Shown: in pieces, positions 48,818 to 58,075 of the stretch
Position numbering within the stretch: the first letter of the stretch is position 1
Layout: each line of letters begins with the position of its first letter
Assembly (NCBI RefSeq): GCF_035610345.1
Contig: NZ_CP141213.1
Location: 1,240,001 to 1,304,000 of the forward strand
Origin: Sinorhizobium meliloti
Lineage (GTDB): Bacteria > Pseudomonadota > Alphaproteobacteria > Rhizobiales > Rhizobiaceae
Direction: 5' to 3'
DNA length: 64,000 nucleotides
Translations under genes and position numbers: made by a program
Notes under the pieces: model-generated
What the model was told of the DNA's origin: nothing
What the model saw: the letters and a program-made list of their open reading frames with translations, nothing else
Database searches by the model: none

Positions 48818-50332
48818 CTACTGCCCGCCACTGCCACCCGAAGCTGCAAGATTCATACTACCCCGCTCCGCGATCCGCGCCGCGGTCAGAGCCACGCCGT
48901 CGGCTATGCGGTTGCGTGCAATCGACGAGTAGCCCATGCGGAAGAAGCGGCACGGTCCGTCGTCCTGCGGGAAGAAGGGGGATCCGGATTCGATCAGCAC
49001 GCCGTCCTTGCGCAAAGCGTTCATCAGCAGGTCCGCATCGAGACCTTCCGGCCCCTCGATCCAGAAGGACGTGCCGCCGAAAGCCGCAGATCCTGCAATC
49101 TTCAATCCGGCATCCCGGAGGGCGGCGTCCATGATGATGTGGCGGCGATGATACTCCTCGCGCATCCGGTGCAGCACGGCATCATAGTGGCCGAGCGCCA
49201 GGAAATAGGCGGCCGTTCTCTGGAGGTGTCCCGGCGGATGCCGCAACATCAGCGCCCGTAGTGCCCGCGCCTCCCGGATCACGGCAGCCGGTGCCACCAG
49301 ATAGCCGAGACGCAGGCCGGGAAACAGCGATTTGGAGAAACTGCCGATGTAGAAGACCCGCCCGCTGCGGTCGAAGGCCTTGAGGGCAGGGGAAGGGGGC
49401 GCCAGAAAGCTCATCTCGAACTCGTAATCGTCCTCGACGATTATGAAGTCCTTGGAGGCGGCCGCCTCGAGCAAGGCCGCCCGCCGCTCGATCGGCATCG
49501 TCGCGCCGGTCGGCGAATGATGGCTGGGCGTGACGAACACGGCATCGACCTCTTGCGGAAGCGCGGCGGGCGGCAGGCCGTCCCTGTCCACATCGACGAA
49601 GGTGATCCCGGCGCCGCTCAAGCGAAGCGATGCACTCATGTCGGGATGGCAGGGGTTCTCGCAGACCGCATGGGCGCCCTGACGCAACAGGAGCTGGATG
49701 ACGATCCAGAGGGCGTTCTGCGCGCCCACCGTCACCAGGATCTCGTCGGGGTTCGCACGGATGCCGCGGCCCGGCAAGGTGCGCGAACAGATATAGTTGA
49801 CGAGCTGGATGTCGTCCGCCGCCGCGAAGTCGCCCGCCATCAGCTCGAAATCCTCGCGCGCCAGCGCCCGTCGCGCGCAGTCGCGCCAGGCCGTGAGATC
49901 GAACAGTGACGGGTCCATCTGACCGTAAAGGAACGGGTAGGGATAGGCTCGCCAGTCGAGGGGCTTACGCATCTGCTTGGCCACGATGAAGGTCGAGCGC
50001 AGCTTGGCCGACCAGTCGATCGCATCGGCCGCAGCATGGGCGGCCTGCATCGCGATTGCTGTCGTCGGGGGTTTGCCGGCGACACGGTAGCCGCTCCGGT
50101 TCGCCGCCTCCACATAGCCTTGGGAAGCGAGCTCCTGATAGGCGAGCGTTACGGTGATCCGCGAAATATTCAGATAGGCCGCAAGCTTGCGGCTGGAGGG
50201 CAATTGGGCGCCCGGCGCTAGGCGGCCCGACAATACGGCCGAAACGATCGTTTCACGGATCTGCGCCTGCAGGCCCGTTTGGCTTGCCCGGTCGAGGAAG
50301 AAGATCGTTTCCGAGACCGTCGAGCCCGCCAT
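48818..50332 (-). CDS. tauR: Taurine-responsive MocR-type regulator TauR
   Basis: A 504-residue fusion of an N-terminal GntR winged helix (GLQAQIRETIVSAVLSGRLA; PSSRKLAAYLNISRITVTLA) and a class I aminotransferase-like domain. The PLP-binding lysine sits in VFYIGSFSKSLFPGLRLGYL, with EDDYEFEMSF and TPSHHSPTGATMPIERRAAL before it. MocR proteins use the PLP domain to sense amino compounds; the position divergent from tauABC identifies this one as TauR. The last residues (after MNLAASGG) lie beyond the duplicated segment that ends at 48832, so the C-terminus and stop appear to come from adjoining, possibly inserted, DNA. Confidence 0.92.
   Translation of the reverse strand: MAGSTVSETIFFLDRASQTGLQAQIRETIVSAVLSGRLAPGAQLPSSRKLAAYLNISRITVTLAYQELASQGYVEAANRSGYRVAGKPPTTAIAMQAAHAAADAIDWSAKLRSTFIVAKQMRKPLDWRAYPYPFLYGQMDPSLFDLTAWRDCARRALAREDFELMAGDFAAADDIQLVNYICSRTLPGRGIRANPDEILVTVGAQNALWIVIQLLLRQGAHAVCENPCHPDMSASLRLSGAGITFVDVDRDGLPPAALPQEVDAVFVTPSHHSPTGATMPIERRAALLEAAASKDFIIVEDDYEFEMSFLAPPSPALKAFDRSGRVFYIGSFSKSLFPGLRLGYLVAPAAVIREARALRALMLRHPPGHLQRTAAYFLALGHYDAVLHRMREEYHRRHIIMDAALRDAGLKIAGSAAFGGTSFWIEGPEGLDADLLMNALRKDGVLIESGSPFFPQDDGPCRFFRMGYSSIARNRIADGVALTAARIAERGSMNLAASGGSGGQ
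48832..49088. repeat. Right copy of the tauR 3'-end direct repeat
   Basis: This 257-base segment inside the 3' end of tauR is the parent of the 192-base degenerate copy at 44354-44545, in the same orientation. The pair frames 4.3 kb of accessory genes. Confidence 0.85.
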
Positions 50333-50348
50333 TGTTCACCTCATCCAA

Positions 50349-50380
50349 CTGGACTCATCTAACTTCCTATCTGGATATAA
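50349..50380 (+). promoter_or_regulatory. Direct repeats, likely TauR binding sites
   Basis: CTGGACTCAT (50349-50358) and CTGGATATAA (50371-50380) are direct repeats starting 22 bases apart in the tauR-tauA intergenic region. They resemble the CTGGAC-type repeats I recall being reported for the Rhodobacter capsulatus TauR regulator. Confidence 0.6.
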
Positions 50381-50487
50381 GGCAATCCGGGACGTGGGCA
50401 TATTTCTATTCGGCAAGCAAAGACCGTCATTCAATGTACGGCGCGACCCCGCAAAAAGCGGGGCGACATAACCAAGAGGGTAACGAC

Positions 50488-51507
50488 ATGATCCACCTTA
50501 GAAGTTTCAAGCACTTATCCGGAGCCGTGGCCATCGCCGCCGGTGTCCTCACCTCCTTCGCCGCCCAGGCGGAAACCAGCGTCGTCGTGGGCTACCAGCA
50601 GATCGTCGGCCCGTTCATCTCGGCGATCGCCGACGGTCGTTTCGATGCCGCAGCGAAGGAAGCCGGCTATACGATCGATTGGCGCCAGTTCAGTTCCGGC
50701 GGTGACATTTCGACCGCCCTCGCTTCCGGAAACGTGCCGATCGGCGTCATCGGTTCGACCGGCACGACAGCCGCGGCGACCCGCGGCGTCGGGCTCGAAC
50801 TTTTCTGGATCCTGGACAATATCGGCAAGTCGGAAGCGCTCGTCGCCCGAGAAGGTTCCGGCATCGAAAAGCCGGAAGACCTGAAGGGGAAAAATGTCGG
50901 CGTTCCCTTCGTCTCGACTTCGCACTTCCATCTGCTGGTCGGCCTCGAGCAGGTCTGGAAAACCGATCCGCGGGAAGTGAACATCCTCAACATGAAGCCG
51001 CCGCAGATCGTCGCAGCCTGGCAGCGCGGCGATATCGATGCCGCCTATGTATGGCCACCGGCGCTGTCGGAACTCCTGAAGAGCGGCAAGGTCATCTCCG
51101 ATTCCGAGGCGATCGGCGCGGCGAGCGTGCCGACCTTCGACGGCCTCGTAGCCGACAAGGAATGGGCCGAGCAAAACCCCAAATTCATGGCCGCCTTCAC
51201 CAAGGTGCTCGCGGACGCCTATGCCGATTACAAGGCGAACGGCAGCGGCTGGAAGGCCGACTCACCGCAGGTCCAGGGCATGGTCAAGCTGATCGGCGGC
51301 GACGCCGAGGGTATCGTCCAGGCTTTGAACCTCCTGTCCTTCCCGACCGTCGACGAACAGGTCTCCGATCAGTGGCTTGGCGGCGGCGCTGTCCGGGCGC
51401 TGGAGGCGAGCGCCAAGTTTCTGGTCGATCAGAAACAGATCGACACCGCGCTCGACGACTACGCGCCCTTCGTCAACAGCTCATATGCGAAAGAAGCCTC
51501 CAAGTAG
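50488..51507 (+). CDS. tauA: Taurine ABC transporter substrate-binding protein TauA
   Basis: A 339-residue periplasmic protein starting at the ATG at 50488 (AAGAGGG upstream). The signal peptide includes SGAVAIAAGVLTSFAAQA and is cleaved near residue 29. Mature-domain features of the TauA/SsuA group: VVVGYQQIVGPFISAIADGR, TIDWRQFSSGGDISTALASG, VGVPFVSTSHFHLLVGLEQV and IVAAWQRGDIDAAYVWPPAL. It binds taurine and delivers it to TauBC. First gene of the taurine operon, divergent from tauR. Confidence 0.93.
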   Translation: MIHLRSFKHLSGAVAIAAGVLTSFAAQAETSVVVGYQQIVGPFISAIADGRFDAAAKEAGYTIDWRQFSSGGDISTALASGNVPIGVIGSTGTTAAATRGVGLELFWILDNIGKSEALVAREGSGIEKPEDLKGKNVGVPFVSTSHFHLLVGLEQVWKTDPREVNILNMKPPQIVAAWQRGDIDAAYVWPPALSELLKSGKVISDSEAIGAASVPTFDGLVADKEWAEQNPKFMAAFTKVLADAYADYKANGSGWKADSPQVQGMVKLIGGDAEGIVQALNLLSFPTVDEQVSDQWLGGGAVRALEASAKFLVDQKQIDTALDDYAPFVNSSYAKEASK

Positions 51508-51597
51508 CAGACGACGCGCGCTCCCGCCCGCGCGCCGTGCGCGGTCAGGAGCGCCGCTGATACCCTCGACACAGCACTTTCCAGGAAGGCCTGCGAC

Positions 51598-52410
51598 ATG
51601 GAAACGCTTAACGTCAGCAATGTCAGTCTGACCTATCCCGGTCTCTATTCGGACCAGGCGGTCATCGCGCTCAAGGGCGTGGATCTCGAAATCAAAAGCG
51701 GCGATTTCGTCGTCGCCCTCGGTGCGTCCGGATGTGGCAAGACCACGCTTCTCAACCTGATGGCGGGGTTCATGGCGCCGAGCGCCGGGGAAATCATGCT
51801 GGGCGACCGCCGCATCACCGGCCCCGGTGCCGACCGTGGCGTCGTCTTCCAGAAGCACGCGCTGCTCCCCTGGCTTAACGTCATCGACAATACCGAGTTC
51901 GGATTGAAGCTCAGGGGTGTCGACAAGGCGACCCGGCGGGACCTGGCGACCAGAAATCTCGCGCTTGTCGGGCTGCAAGATTTCCACCGGCACATGATTT
52001 ATCACCTCTCCGGCGGCATGCAGCAGCGTGTCGGCATCGCCCGCGCGCTCACCTGCGATCCGGCGATGCTGCTCATGGACGAGCCGATGGCTGCCCTCGA
52101 CGCGCTGACGCGCGAGACCATTCAGGAATTGCTGCTCGAAGTGTGGCAACTCACCAACAAGATGTTCTTCTTCATCACCCACAGCGTCGAGGAGGCGCTG
52201 TTCCTCGGCTCCAGGCTGATCGTGATGTCGCCCCGTCCGGGCCGCATCACCCATACCTACGAGCTCGATTTCAACAAACGCTTCCTGGAGAACGGCAATG
52301 CACGCGCAATCAAATCCAGCCGCGACTTCATCGACATGCGTGAAGAAATCCTCGGCATCATCTATGGCGACGAGCGCCAGTCCGGGAGCCCGGAGATCCT
52401 CCATGCTTGA
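51598..52410 (+). CDS. tauB: Taurine ABC transporter ATP-binding protein TauB
   Basis: A 270-residue ABC ATPase. Walker [21 protein letters not shown] (about residues 39-58), Q-loop region [20 protein letters not shown], signature [20 protein letters not shown], Walker [17 protein letters not shown] and the switch His in [20 protein letters not shown]. Length and sequence fit the nitrate/sulfonate/taurine family. Its 3' end overlaps tauC by 8 bases. Confidence 0.94.
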   Translation: METLNVSNVSLTYPGLYSDQAVIALKGVDLEIKSGDFVVALGASGCGKTTLLNLMAGFMAPSAGEIMLGDRRITGPGADRGVVFQKHALLPWLNVIDNTEFGLKLRGVDKATRRDLATRNLALVGLQDFHRHMIYHLSGGMQQRVGIARALTCDPAMLLMDEPMAALDALTRETIQELLLEVWQLTNKMFFFITHSVEEALFLGSRLIVMSPRPGRITHTYELDFNKRFLENGNARAIKSSRDFIDMREEILGIIYGDERQSGSPEILHA

Positions 52411-53230
52411 GGGTGTCGCAAAGAGCAAACCGGTTCGTCCGGGCAGGATCTACGGTGCGCCGGGCGACGGCATGAGCGGCCACATCAGCCTGCTCACGGC
52501 CCTTGCGTTCATCGCGCTCTGGCTGCTCGTAACCGAAATGGGCTGGATCAAGCCGCTGTTCCTGCCGTCGCCTCTCGCCGTCTGGGACAAGTTCGTGATT
52601 GCGCTTACGGAAGGCGTCTCGAACTCCACTTTGGCGCAGCATACGCTGTCAAGTCTCGGCCGCGTGCTCGGAGCTTTCCTGCTGGCACTCGTCACGGCCG
52701 TTCCCGTCGGCATCCTCATGGGCGTCAACCGGGTGGTGCGCGGTCTGTTCGACCCGATCATCGAATTCTACCGGCCGCTGCCGCCGCTCGCCTATCTGCC
52801 GCTAATCATCATCTGGCTCGGCATCGGCGAATTCCCGAAAGTGTTCCTGATCTATCTGGCGATCTTCGCGCCGATGGCGATCGCCGCCAGAGCCGGTGTC
52901 CGCTCGGTCTCGACGGAACAGATCCATGCGGCCTATGCGATGGGCGCGACGCGAGCTCAGGTGATCAGGCATGTGATCCTGAAGGCTGCCCTGCCGGAGA
53001 TATTCACCGGCATGCGTATCGGAATCGGCGTCGGCTGGACCACGCTCGTCGCCGCCGAAATGGTGGCCGCCCATCGTGGCCTCGGCTTCATGGTGCTGAA
53101 TGCGGCCGAATATCTCGCCAGCGATACGGTCATCATGGGCATCGTCGTCATCGGCGTCTTCGCTTTCGCCTTCGACCTCATGATCCGCTACCTCGAAAAG
53201 GCGCTCATTCCCTGGAAGGGCAAAGTGTGA
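52403..53230 (+). CDS. tauC: Taurine ABC transporter permease TauC
   Basis: A 275-residue membrane permease. I start it at the ATG at 52403 ([10 protein letters not shown]), inside the end of tauB. Six hydrophobic segments include [20 protein letters not shown] and [20 protein letters not shown]. The EAA loop that contacts the ATPase reads [20 protein letters not shown] (about 175-194), followed by [20 protein letters not shown]. It forms the channel of the taurine importer. Confidence 0.93.
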   Translation: MLEGVAKSKPVRPGRIYGAPGDGMSGHISLLTALAFIALWLLVTEMGWIKPLFLPSPLAVWDKFVIALTEGVSNSTLAQHTLSSLGRVLGAFLLALVTAVPVGILMGVNRVVRGLFDPIIEFYRPLPPLAYLPLIIIWLGIGEFPKVFLIYLAIFAPMAIAARAGVRSVSTEQIHAAYAMGATRAQVIRHVILKAALPEIFTGMRIGIGVGWTTLVAAEMVAAHRGLGFMVLNAAEYLASDTVIMGIVVIGVFAFAFDLMIRYLEKALIPWKGKV

Positions 53231-53349
53231 CGGCAGCCGATCGGACGCAGTCGGCGCCGCCCCGGACAACCTTTTCCAACCCATTTCAACGGGCTTAGGG
53301 CCGCCCGCCCGGCGAAGCTATGCCCAGGCATGAACAAAGGAATTTCGAC

Positions 53350-53736
53350 ATGACTGCCGAAGATCTCGCAAAGCTTTTCGACGCCTTCAACAGGCACGAC
53401 ATCGACGACGTCATGGCCTTTTTCGCCGCCGATTGCGTCTTCAACGCCGTTGCCGGGCCGGAGGCCTGCGGCAAGCGCATCGTCGGCGCTGCGGCGATTG
53501 CCGATGCCTTCTCAGGTGTATGGACGGCAATGCGGGATGCCCATTGGGATCATCACAGCCACTTCGTCCACGCTGATCGCGCCGTCTCCGAGTGGACGTT
53601 CTCAGGCACCAATGAGGACGGCTCGCGCATCGTCGCGGAAGGCTGCGATCTCTTCACGCTTCGCGACGGAAAGATCGTCCGCAAGCAGGCATTCCGAAAG
53701 AACCGGCCGCTCATCGAACCGCAGCCGAGATACTGA
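53350..53736 (+). CDS. tauX: Taurine dehydrogenase small subunit TauX (SnoaL/NTF2-like)
   Basis: A 128-residue NTF2-like protein starting at the ATG at 53350 (MTAEDLAKLF). The fold is shown by LFDAFNRHDIDDVMAFFAAD, AVAGPEACGKRIVGAAAIAD, HFVHADRAVSEWTFSGTNED and CDLFTLRDGKIVRKQAFRKN. It lies directly upstream of the flavoprotein gene in the taurine operon, the position and size of tauX in other alphaproteobacteria, where TauX and TauY form a taurine dehydrogenase. What the small subunit contributes is not known from sequence. Confidence 0.82.
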   Translation: MTAEDLAKLFDAFNRHDIDDVMAFFAADCVFNAVAGPEACGKRIVGAAAIADAFSGVWTAMRDAHWDHHSHFVHADRAVSEWTFSGTNEDGSRIVAEGCDLFTLRDGKIVRKQAFRKNRPLIEPQPRY

Positions 53737-53759
53737 GAGCCTCAGGGCAGGATCACGAC

Positions 53760-55160
53760 ATGGAACATCAACTGGCCAGACCGATCGCATCGCGGAAGCC
53801 CTTCGATCCGACCTATGATCCGATCCGCGCGCCTAATCCGGGCGACGGCAAGGACTATGCGCCGACCTATTGGATCGGCACGGCCGGCACTCCGCCTGCC
53901 GACGACGGACCCGTCACACGCGATATGGACGTCGACGTCGCTGTCGTCGGCTCCGGATACACCGGGCTCTCCTGCGCGATCCATCTGGCCCAGGAGCATG
54001 GCATCAAGGCGACGGTGCTCGAAGCCAATGGCGTCGCCTGGGGCTGCAGCACCCGCAACGGCGGTCAGGCGCAGATCTCCGCCGGCCGGCTCAAGCGTTC
54101 GCAATGGATCGAGCGCTGGGGCGTCGATGTCGCCAAAAGGCTGCATGGCGAAATCAGCGAAGCCTTCGATCTCTTCCGGGACCTGATCCGCTCGCCCGAG
54201 ATCGACTGCGACCCTCAGGACGGCGGCCATCTTTATATCGCCCACCGCGACAAGGTGTTGCCGGCGCTCGAAGCCGAGTCGCGGCTTCTCAACGAGGTTT
54301 TCGGCTACCGCTCGCGCATGGTCGGCCGCGATGAGGTCCACCGCGACTTCGTACGCGACGAGGAGGCGAGGGGGGCGATGTACGAACCGGACGGCATGGG
54401 CATCCACGCGGCCAAGCTCGCCTTCGGCTACCTCAGTCTGGCGCGCAAGCTCGGTGCGCGGGTCCACACGGCAAGCCCCGTTCTCGGCTGCGACTGGAAA
54501 AACGGAGCCTATCATCTGACGACGCCGGGCGGCACCGTTCGTGCGCGCGCCGTCTGCATTGCGACGGCAGGCTATACCTCGCCGGACCTGCATACGCTGA
54601 CGCGGCACAGGCTGATGCCGATCCTCTCGAACTCGATCGTCACACGCCCGCTGACCGAGGAAGAACGCGCCGAACTGAACTTCAAGACCCGGATCCCGCT
54701 CACCGATACGCGCACGCTGCGCCACTACTACCGGATGTTGCCGGACGGTCGCGTGCAGATCGGCAGCCGCAGCGCCATCACCGGCCGCGACGCGGTCAAC
54801 CCCAAACATCTCGATCGGCTGCTCGAAGGGCTCTACCGGAAGTTCCCGATCCTGAAGGGGATCACGATCGACTACTCCTGGTGGGGCTGGGTCGATGTCA
54901 GCCACGACATGATGCCGCGCATCTTCCGCCCCGACCCGAAGCAGCCGCTGTTCTACGCCATGGGCTATGGCGGCAACGGGGTCATGTATTCCGCACAGGC
55001 CGGCCGCCGCATGGCCCAGATGGTGGCGGGCAAGGGCGGCGCCCTCGATCTGCCGATCTTCACGTCGCCGCTGCCGAGCCATGGCCTGCTCACGCCGTTC
55101 AGACGCCTCGGCCAGTGGGGCATGTATCGCTGGTACTACCTCAAGGATGAAATTCTTTAG
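53760..55160 (+). CDS. tauY: Taurine dehydrogenase large subunit TauY (DadA-like FAD protein)
   Basis: A 466-residue DAO-family flavoprotein. The FAD Rossmann motif DVAVVGSGYTGLSCAIHLAQ is at about residues 58-77, preceded by a 55-residue tail with PTYWIGTAG. Then comes VLEANGVAWGCSTRNGGQAQ, where GCSTRNGGQ is a DadA/PuuB-like signature. The C-terminal FAD contact is MGYGGNGVMYSAQAGRRMAQ. It oxidatively deaminates taurine to sulfoacetaldehyde and ammonium, passing electrons to the respiratory chain. This replaces the Tpa transaminase used by some other taurine degraders; no tpa or ald gene is present. Confidence 0.9.
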   Translation: MEHQLARPIASRKPFDPTYDPIRAPNPGDGKDYAPTYWIGTAGTPPADDGPVTRDMDVDVAVVGSGYTGLSCAIHLAQEHGIKATVLEANGVAWGCSTRNGGQAQISAGRLKRSQWIERWGVDVAKRLHGEISEAFDLFRDLIRSPEIDCDPQDGGHLYIAHRDKVLPALEAESRLLNEVFGYRSRMVGRDEVHRDFVRDEEARGAMYEPDGMGIHAAKLAFGYLSLARKLGARVHTASPVLGCDWKNGAYHLTTPGGTVRARAVCIATAGYTSPDLHTLTRHRLMPILSNSIVTRPLTEEERAELNFKTRIPLTDTRTLRHYYRMLPDGRVQIGSRSAITGRDAVNPKHLDRLLEGLYRKFPILKGITIDYSWWGWVDVSHDMMPRIFRPDPKQPLFYAMGYGGNGVMYSAQAGRRMAQMVAGKGGALDLPIFTSPLPSHGLLTPFRRLGQWGMYRWYYLKDEIL

Positions 55161-55201
55161 CCGCCCGGTCGGCCTTACCCTCAACGCGAAAGGAACATGA
55201 C

Positions 55202-56977
55202 ATGAAAATGACGACCGAAGAGGCGTTTGTAAAAGTCCTGCAGATGCATGGCATCGAGCATGCGTTCGGGATCATCGGCTCGGCGATGATGCCCGTATCG
55301 GACCTGTTTCCGAAGGCGGGCATCCGGTTCTGGGACTGTGCCCACGAGACCAATGCCGGCATGATGGCCGACGGCTTCAGCCGTGCGACCGGCACGATGT
55401 CGATGGCGATCGGCCAGAACGGCCCCGGCGTGACCGGTTTCATCACGGCCATGAAGACGGCCTACTGGAACCATACGCCACTGCTCATGGTCACGCCGCA
55501 GGCCGCCAACAAGACCATCGGCCAGGGCGGCTTCCAGGAAGTCGACCAGATGGCTATGTTCGAGGAGATGGTCTGCTATCAGGAGGAAGTGCGTGATCCG
55601 AGCCGCATTCCCGAGGTCCTTAACCGGGTCATCGAAAAGGCATGGCGCGGTTGTGCACCGGCGCAGATCAACATCCCGCGGGACTTCTGGACGCAGGTTA
55701 TCGACGTGGATCTGCCGCGCATCGTCCGCTTCGAGCGGCCGGCGGGCGGCCCCGCGGCCATCGCCCAGGCCGCGCGGCTGCTTTCGGAAGCGAAGTTCCC
55801 GGTCATTCTCAACGGCGCCGGCGTCGTCATCGGCAACGCCATCCAGGAATCCATGGCACTTGCGGAGAAGCTGGATGCGCCGGTGTGCTGCGGCTATCAG
55901 CACAACGACGCCTTTCCCGGCAGCCACCGACTGTCGGTCGGACCCTTGGGCTATAACGGCTCCAAGGCGGCGATGGAATTGATCAGCAAGGCCGACGTCG
56001 TACTCGCATTGGGTACGCGGCTCAATCCCTTCTCGACGCTGCCTGGCTATGGCATCGACTACTGGCCGAAGGATGCGGCGATCATCCAGGTGGACATCAA
56101 TGCCGACCGGATCGGCCTGACCAAGAAGGTGACCGTCGGCATCTGCGGCGACGCGAAGCAGGTGGCGCAGCAGATTCTTCAGCAGCTTGCGCCCGCCGCC
56201 GGCGACGCAAGCCGCGAAGAGCGGAAGGCGCTGATCCACCAGACACGCTCGGCCTGGCTGCAGCAGCTCTCGTCGATGGACCATGAGGATGACGATCCGG
56301 GCACGGAGTGGAACGTCGGAGCACGCCAGCGCGAGCCCGATCGCATGTCGCCTCGCCAGGTCTGGCGGGCGATCCAGGCCGTGCTTCCGAAGGAGGCGAT
56401 CATCTCCACCGACATCGGCAACAACTGCGCGATCGGCAACGCTTATCCGAGCTTCGAACAGGGCAGGAAATATCTGGCACCGGGCATGTTCGGCCCCTGC
56501 GGCTACGGTTTCCCGTCGATCGTCGGCGCCAAGATCGGCTGCCCGCACGTGCCGGTGGTCGGCTTTGCCGGGGACGGCGCCTTCGGCATCTCGATGAACG
56601 AGATGACGTCGATCGGTCGCGAGGGCTGGCCGGCCATCACCATGGTGATCTTCCGCAACTACCAGTGGGGAGCGGAAAAGCGGAATACCACGCTCTGGTA
56701 CGACAACAACTTCGTCGGCACCGAGCTCAATCCGAACCTGAGCTACGCCAAGGTTGCAGATGGCTGCGGCCTGAAGGGCGTGACGGTCGACACGCCGGCC
56801 GCACTCACCGAGGCCCTTGCGAAGGCGATCGAGGACCAGGCCAGGGGGATCACCACCTTCGTCGAGGTTATCCTCAACCAGGAACTCGGTGAGCCCTTCC
56901 GCCGCGATGCGATGAAGAAGCCGGTAGCGGTGGCCGGCATCGATCGCGCCGACATGCGCACCCAGCGACCTATGTAA
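55202..56977 (+). CDS. xsc: Sulfoacetaldehyde acetyltransferase
   Basis: A 591-residue thiamine-diphosphate enzyme, typical length. The N-terminus EEAFVKVLQMHGIEHAFGII contains the family's GIEHAFGIIGSAMMP, with the TPP-activating Glu in AHETNAGMMADGFSRATGTM. The TPP/Mg motif is VVGFAGDGAFGISMNEMTSI (GDG) leading to RNYQWGAEKRNTTLWYDNNF. It cleaves sulfoacetaldehyde with phosphate into sulfite and acetyl phosphate, the key carbon-sulfur bond cleavage. It is flanked by tauXY and tauZ-pta, which confirms the pathway. Confidence 0.95.
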   Translation: MKMTTEEAFVKVLQMHGIEHAFGIIGSAMMPVSDLFPKAGIRFWDCAHETNAGMMADGFSRATGTMSMAIGQNGPGVTGFITAMKTAYWNHTPLLMVTPQAANKTIGQGGFQEVDQMAMFEEMVCYQEEVRDPSRIPEVLNRVIEKAWRGCAPAQINIPRDFWTQVIDVDLPRIVRFERPAGGPAAIAQAARLLSEAKFPVILNGAGVVIGNAIQESMALAEKLDAPVCCGYQHNDAFPGSHRLSVGPLGYNGSKAAMELISKADVVLALGTRLNPFSTLPGYGIDYWPKDAAIIQVDINADRIGLTKKVTVGICGDAKQVAQQILQQLAPAAGDASREERKALIHQTRSAWLQQLSSMDHEDDDPGTEWNVGARQREPDRMSPRQVWRAIQAVLPKEAIISTDIGNNCAIGNAYPSFEQGRKYLAPGMFGPCGYGFPSIVGAKIGCPHVPVVGFAGDGAFGISMNEMTSIGREGWPAITMVIFRNYQWGAEKRNTTLWYDNNFVGTELNPNLSYAKVADGCGLKGVTVDTPAALTEALAKAIEDQARGITTFVEVILNQELGEPFRRDAMKKPVAVAGIDRADMRTQRPM

Positions 56978-57037
56978 GAAGCTCTCGCGACCCGCTCGGC
57001 GGTGGTCGCCGCCGAGCTCACTCAACGGAAAGAAAAG

Positions 57038-58075
57038 ATGGACGCGATCCCCAAAACCGAGCGACGGAAGCAATCCCTGTCAGCCGTCCTGTCGACCTAT
57101 GGACCGGGTCTCCTGGTGACGGCCGCCGTCGCCATGGCTGCCCAGTTCCTGTCGGAGCATTACGGGGCGCCGGCGATGCTGATGGCGCTGCTGCTGGGGA
57201 TCGCCTTCCACTTCCTGGCGGAAGAAGGACGTTGCGTCGCGGGCATCGAGCTTTCGGCAAAGCTGATCTTGAGGATCGGTGTGGCGCTGCTCGGCATGCG
57301 CATCAGCGTCGATCTTTTGATCGGCCTCGGCGCCGGCACCATTCTGCTGCTCGTCTCGGCGATCGTGGCAACCATCCTGTTCGGCCTCCTGGCCGCCCGC
57401 CTGCTTGGCCGGGGCTGGCGTCTCGCCCTTCTCACCAGCGGCGCGGTTGCCATTTGCGGCGCTTCGGCCGCCATGGCCATCGCCGCCGTGCTGCCCCGCA
57501 ACGAATTTTCCGAGCGCAATCTGATCTTCACCGTGCTGTCGGTGACCGTGCTCAGCACGCTTGCGATGATCGGCTATCCGATCGTCGCCGAGTATCTCGG
57601 GCTTGACGGCCAAGCCACAGGCATCTTTTTCGGCGGCACGATCCATGATGTCGCCCAGGTGGTGGGAGCCGGCTTTTCGGTCTCTCCGGAGGCGGGCGAG
57701 ACCGCGACGCTCGTCAAGCTCATCCGGGTGACGATGCTGGCGCCGGTGGTCCTGATCTTTTCCCTCGCCCTGCGCGGCGTTCCGCAGGAGGGCGCGTCCA
57801 TCGGAAAGCGCGCGCCGCTCGTGCCGGGCTTCGTCCTGGCGTTCCTCGTTCTCGCGGGGTTCAATTCCGCCGGGCTGGTGCCGGTGCTCGCAAGCGAGAT
57901 CGGGATGGCCATATCCAGATGGGCGCTGCTGGCGGGCATCGTGGCGGTCGGCATGAAGACGTCGCTGCGCCGCGTCCTCGAAGTCGGCGGAGATGCCGTT
58001 GCGCTGGTCGTGGCCGAAACGCTGTTCATCGCCGTCTTCATACTCGCCGGCATGTACTATCTGGGACACAGCTGA
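57038..58075 (+). CDS. tauZ: TauZ, putative sulfate/sulfite exporter (UPF0324/YeiH)
   Basis: A 345-residue membrane protein with about ten helices. I start it at the ATG at 57038 (MDAIPKTERR), with GGAAAG upstream. UPF0324 motifs: LLLGIAFHFLAEEGRCVAGI, SAKLILRIGVALLGMRISVD, GAVAICGASAAMAIAAVLPR (the conserved CGASA) and GGTIHDVAQVVGAGFSVSPE. In taurine degraders this gene is proposed to export the sulfite or sulfate released by Xsc, preventing poisoning. It shares one base with the pta start, so the two are translationally coupled. Confidence 0.85.
   Translation: MDAIPKTERRKQSLSAVLSTYGPGLLVTAAVAMAAQFLSEHYGAPAMLMALLLGIAFHFLAEEGRCVAGIELSAKLILRIGVALLGMRISVDLLIGLGAGTILLLVSAIVATILFGLLAARLLGRGWRLALLTSGAVAICGASAAMAIAAVLPRNEFSERNLIFTVLSVTVLSTLAMIGYPIVAEYLGLDGQATGIFFGGTIHDVAQVVGAGFSVSPEAGETATLVKLIRVTMLAPVVLIFSLALRGVPQEGASIGKRAPLVPGFVLAFLVLAGFNSAGLVPVLASEIGMAISRWALLAGIVAVGMKTSLRRVLEVGGDAVALVVAETLFIAVFILAGMYYLGHS

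Noticed and set aside
55181..57073. 630-codon open frame antisense to xsc
   Set aside because: Shadow of a highly biased coding gene; no ribosome-binding site or motif.
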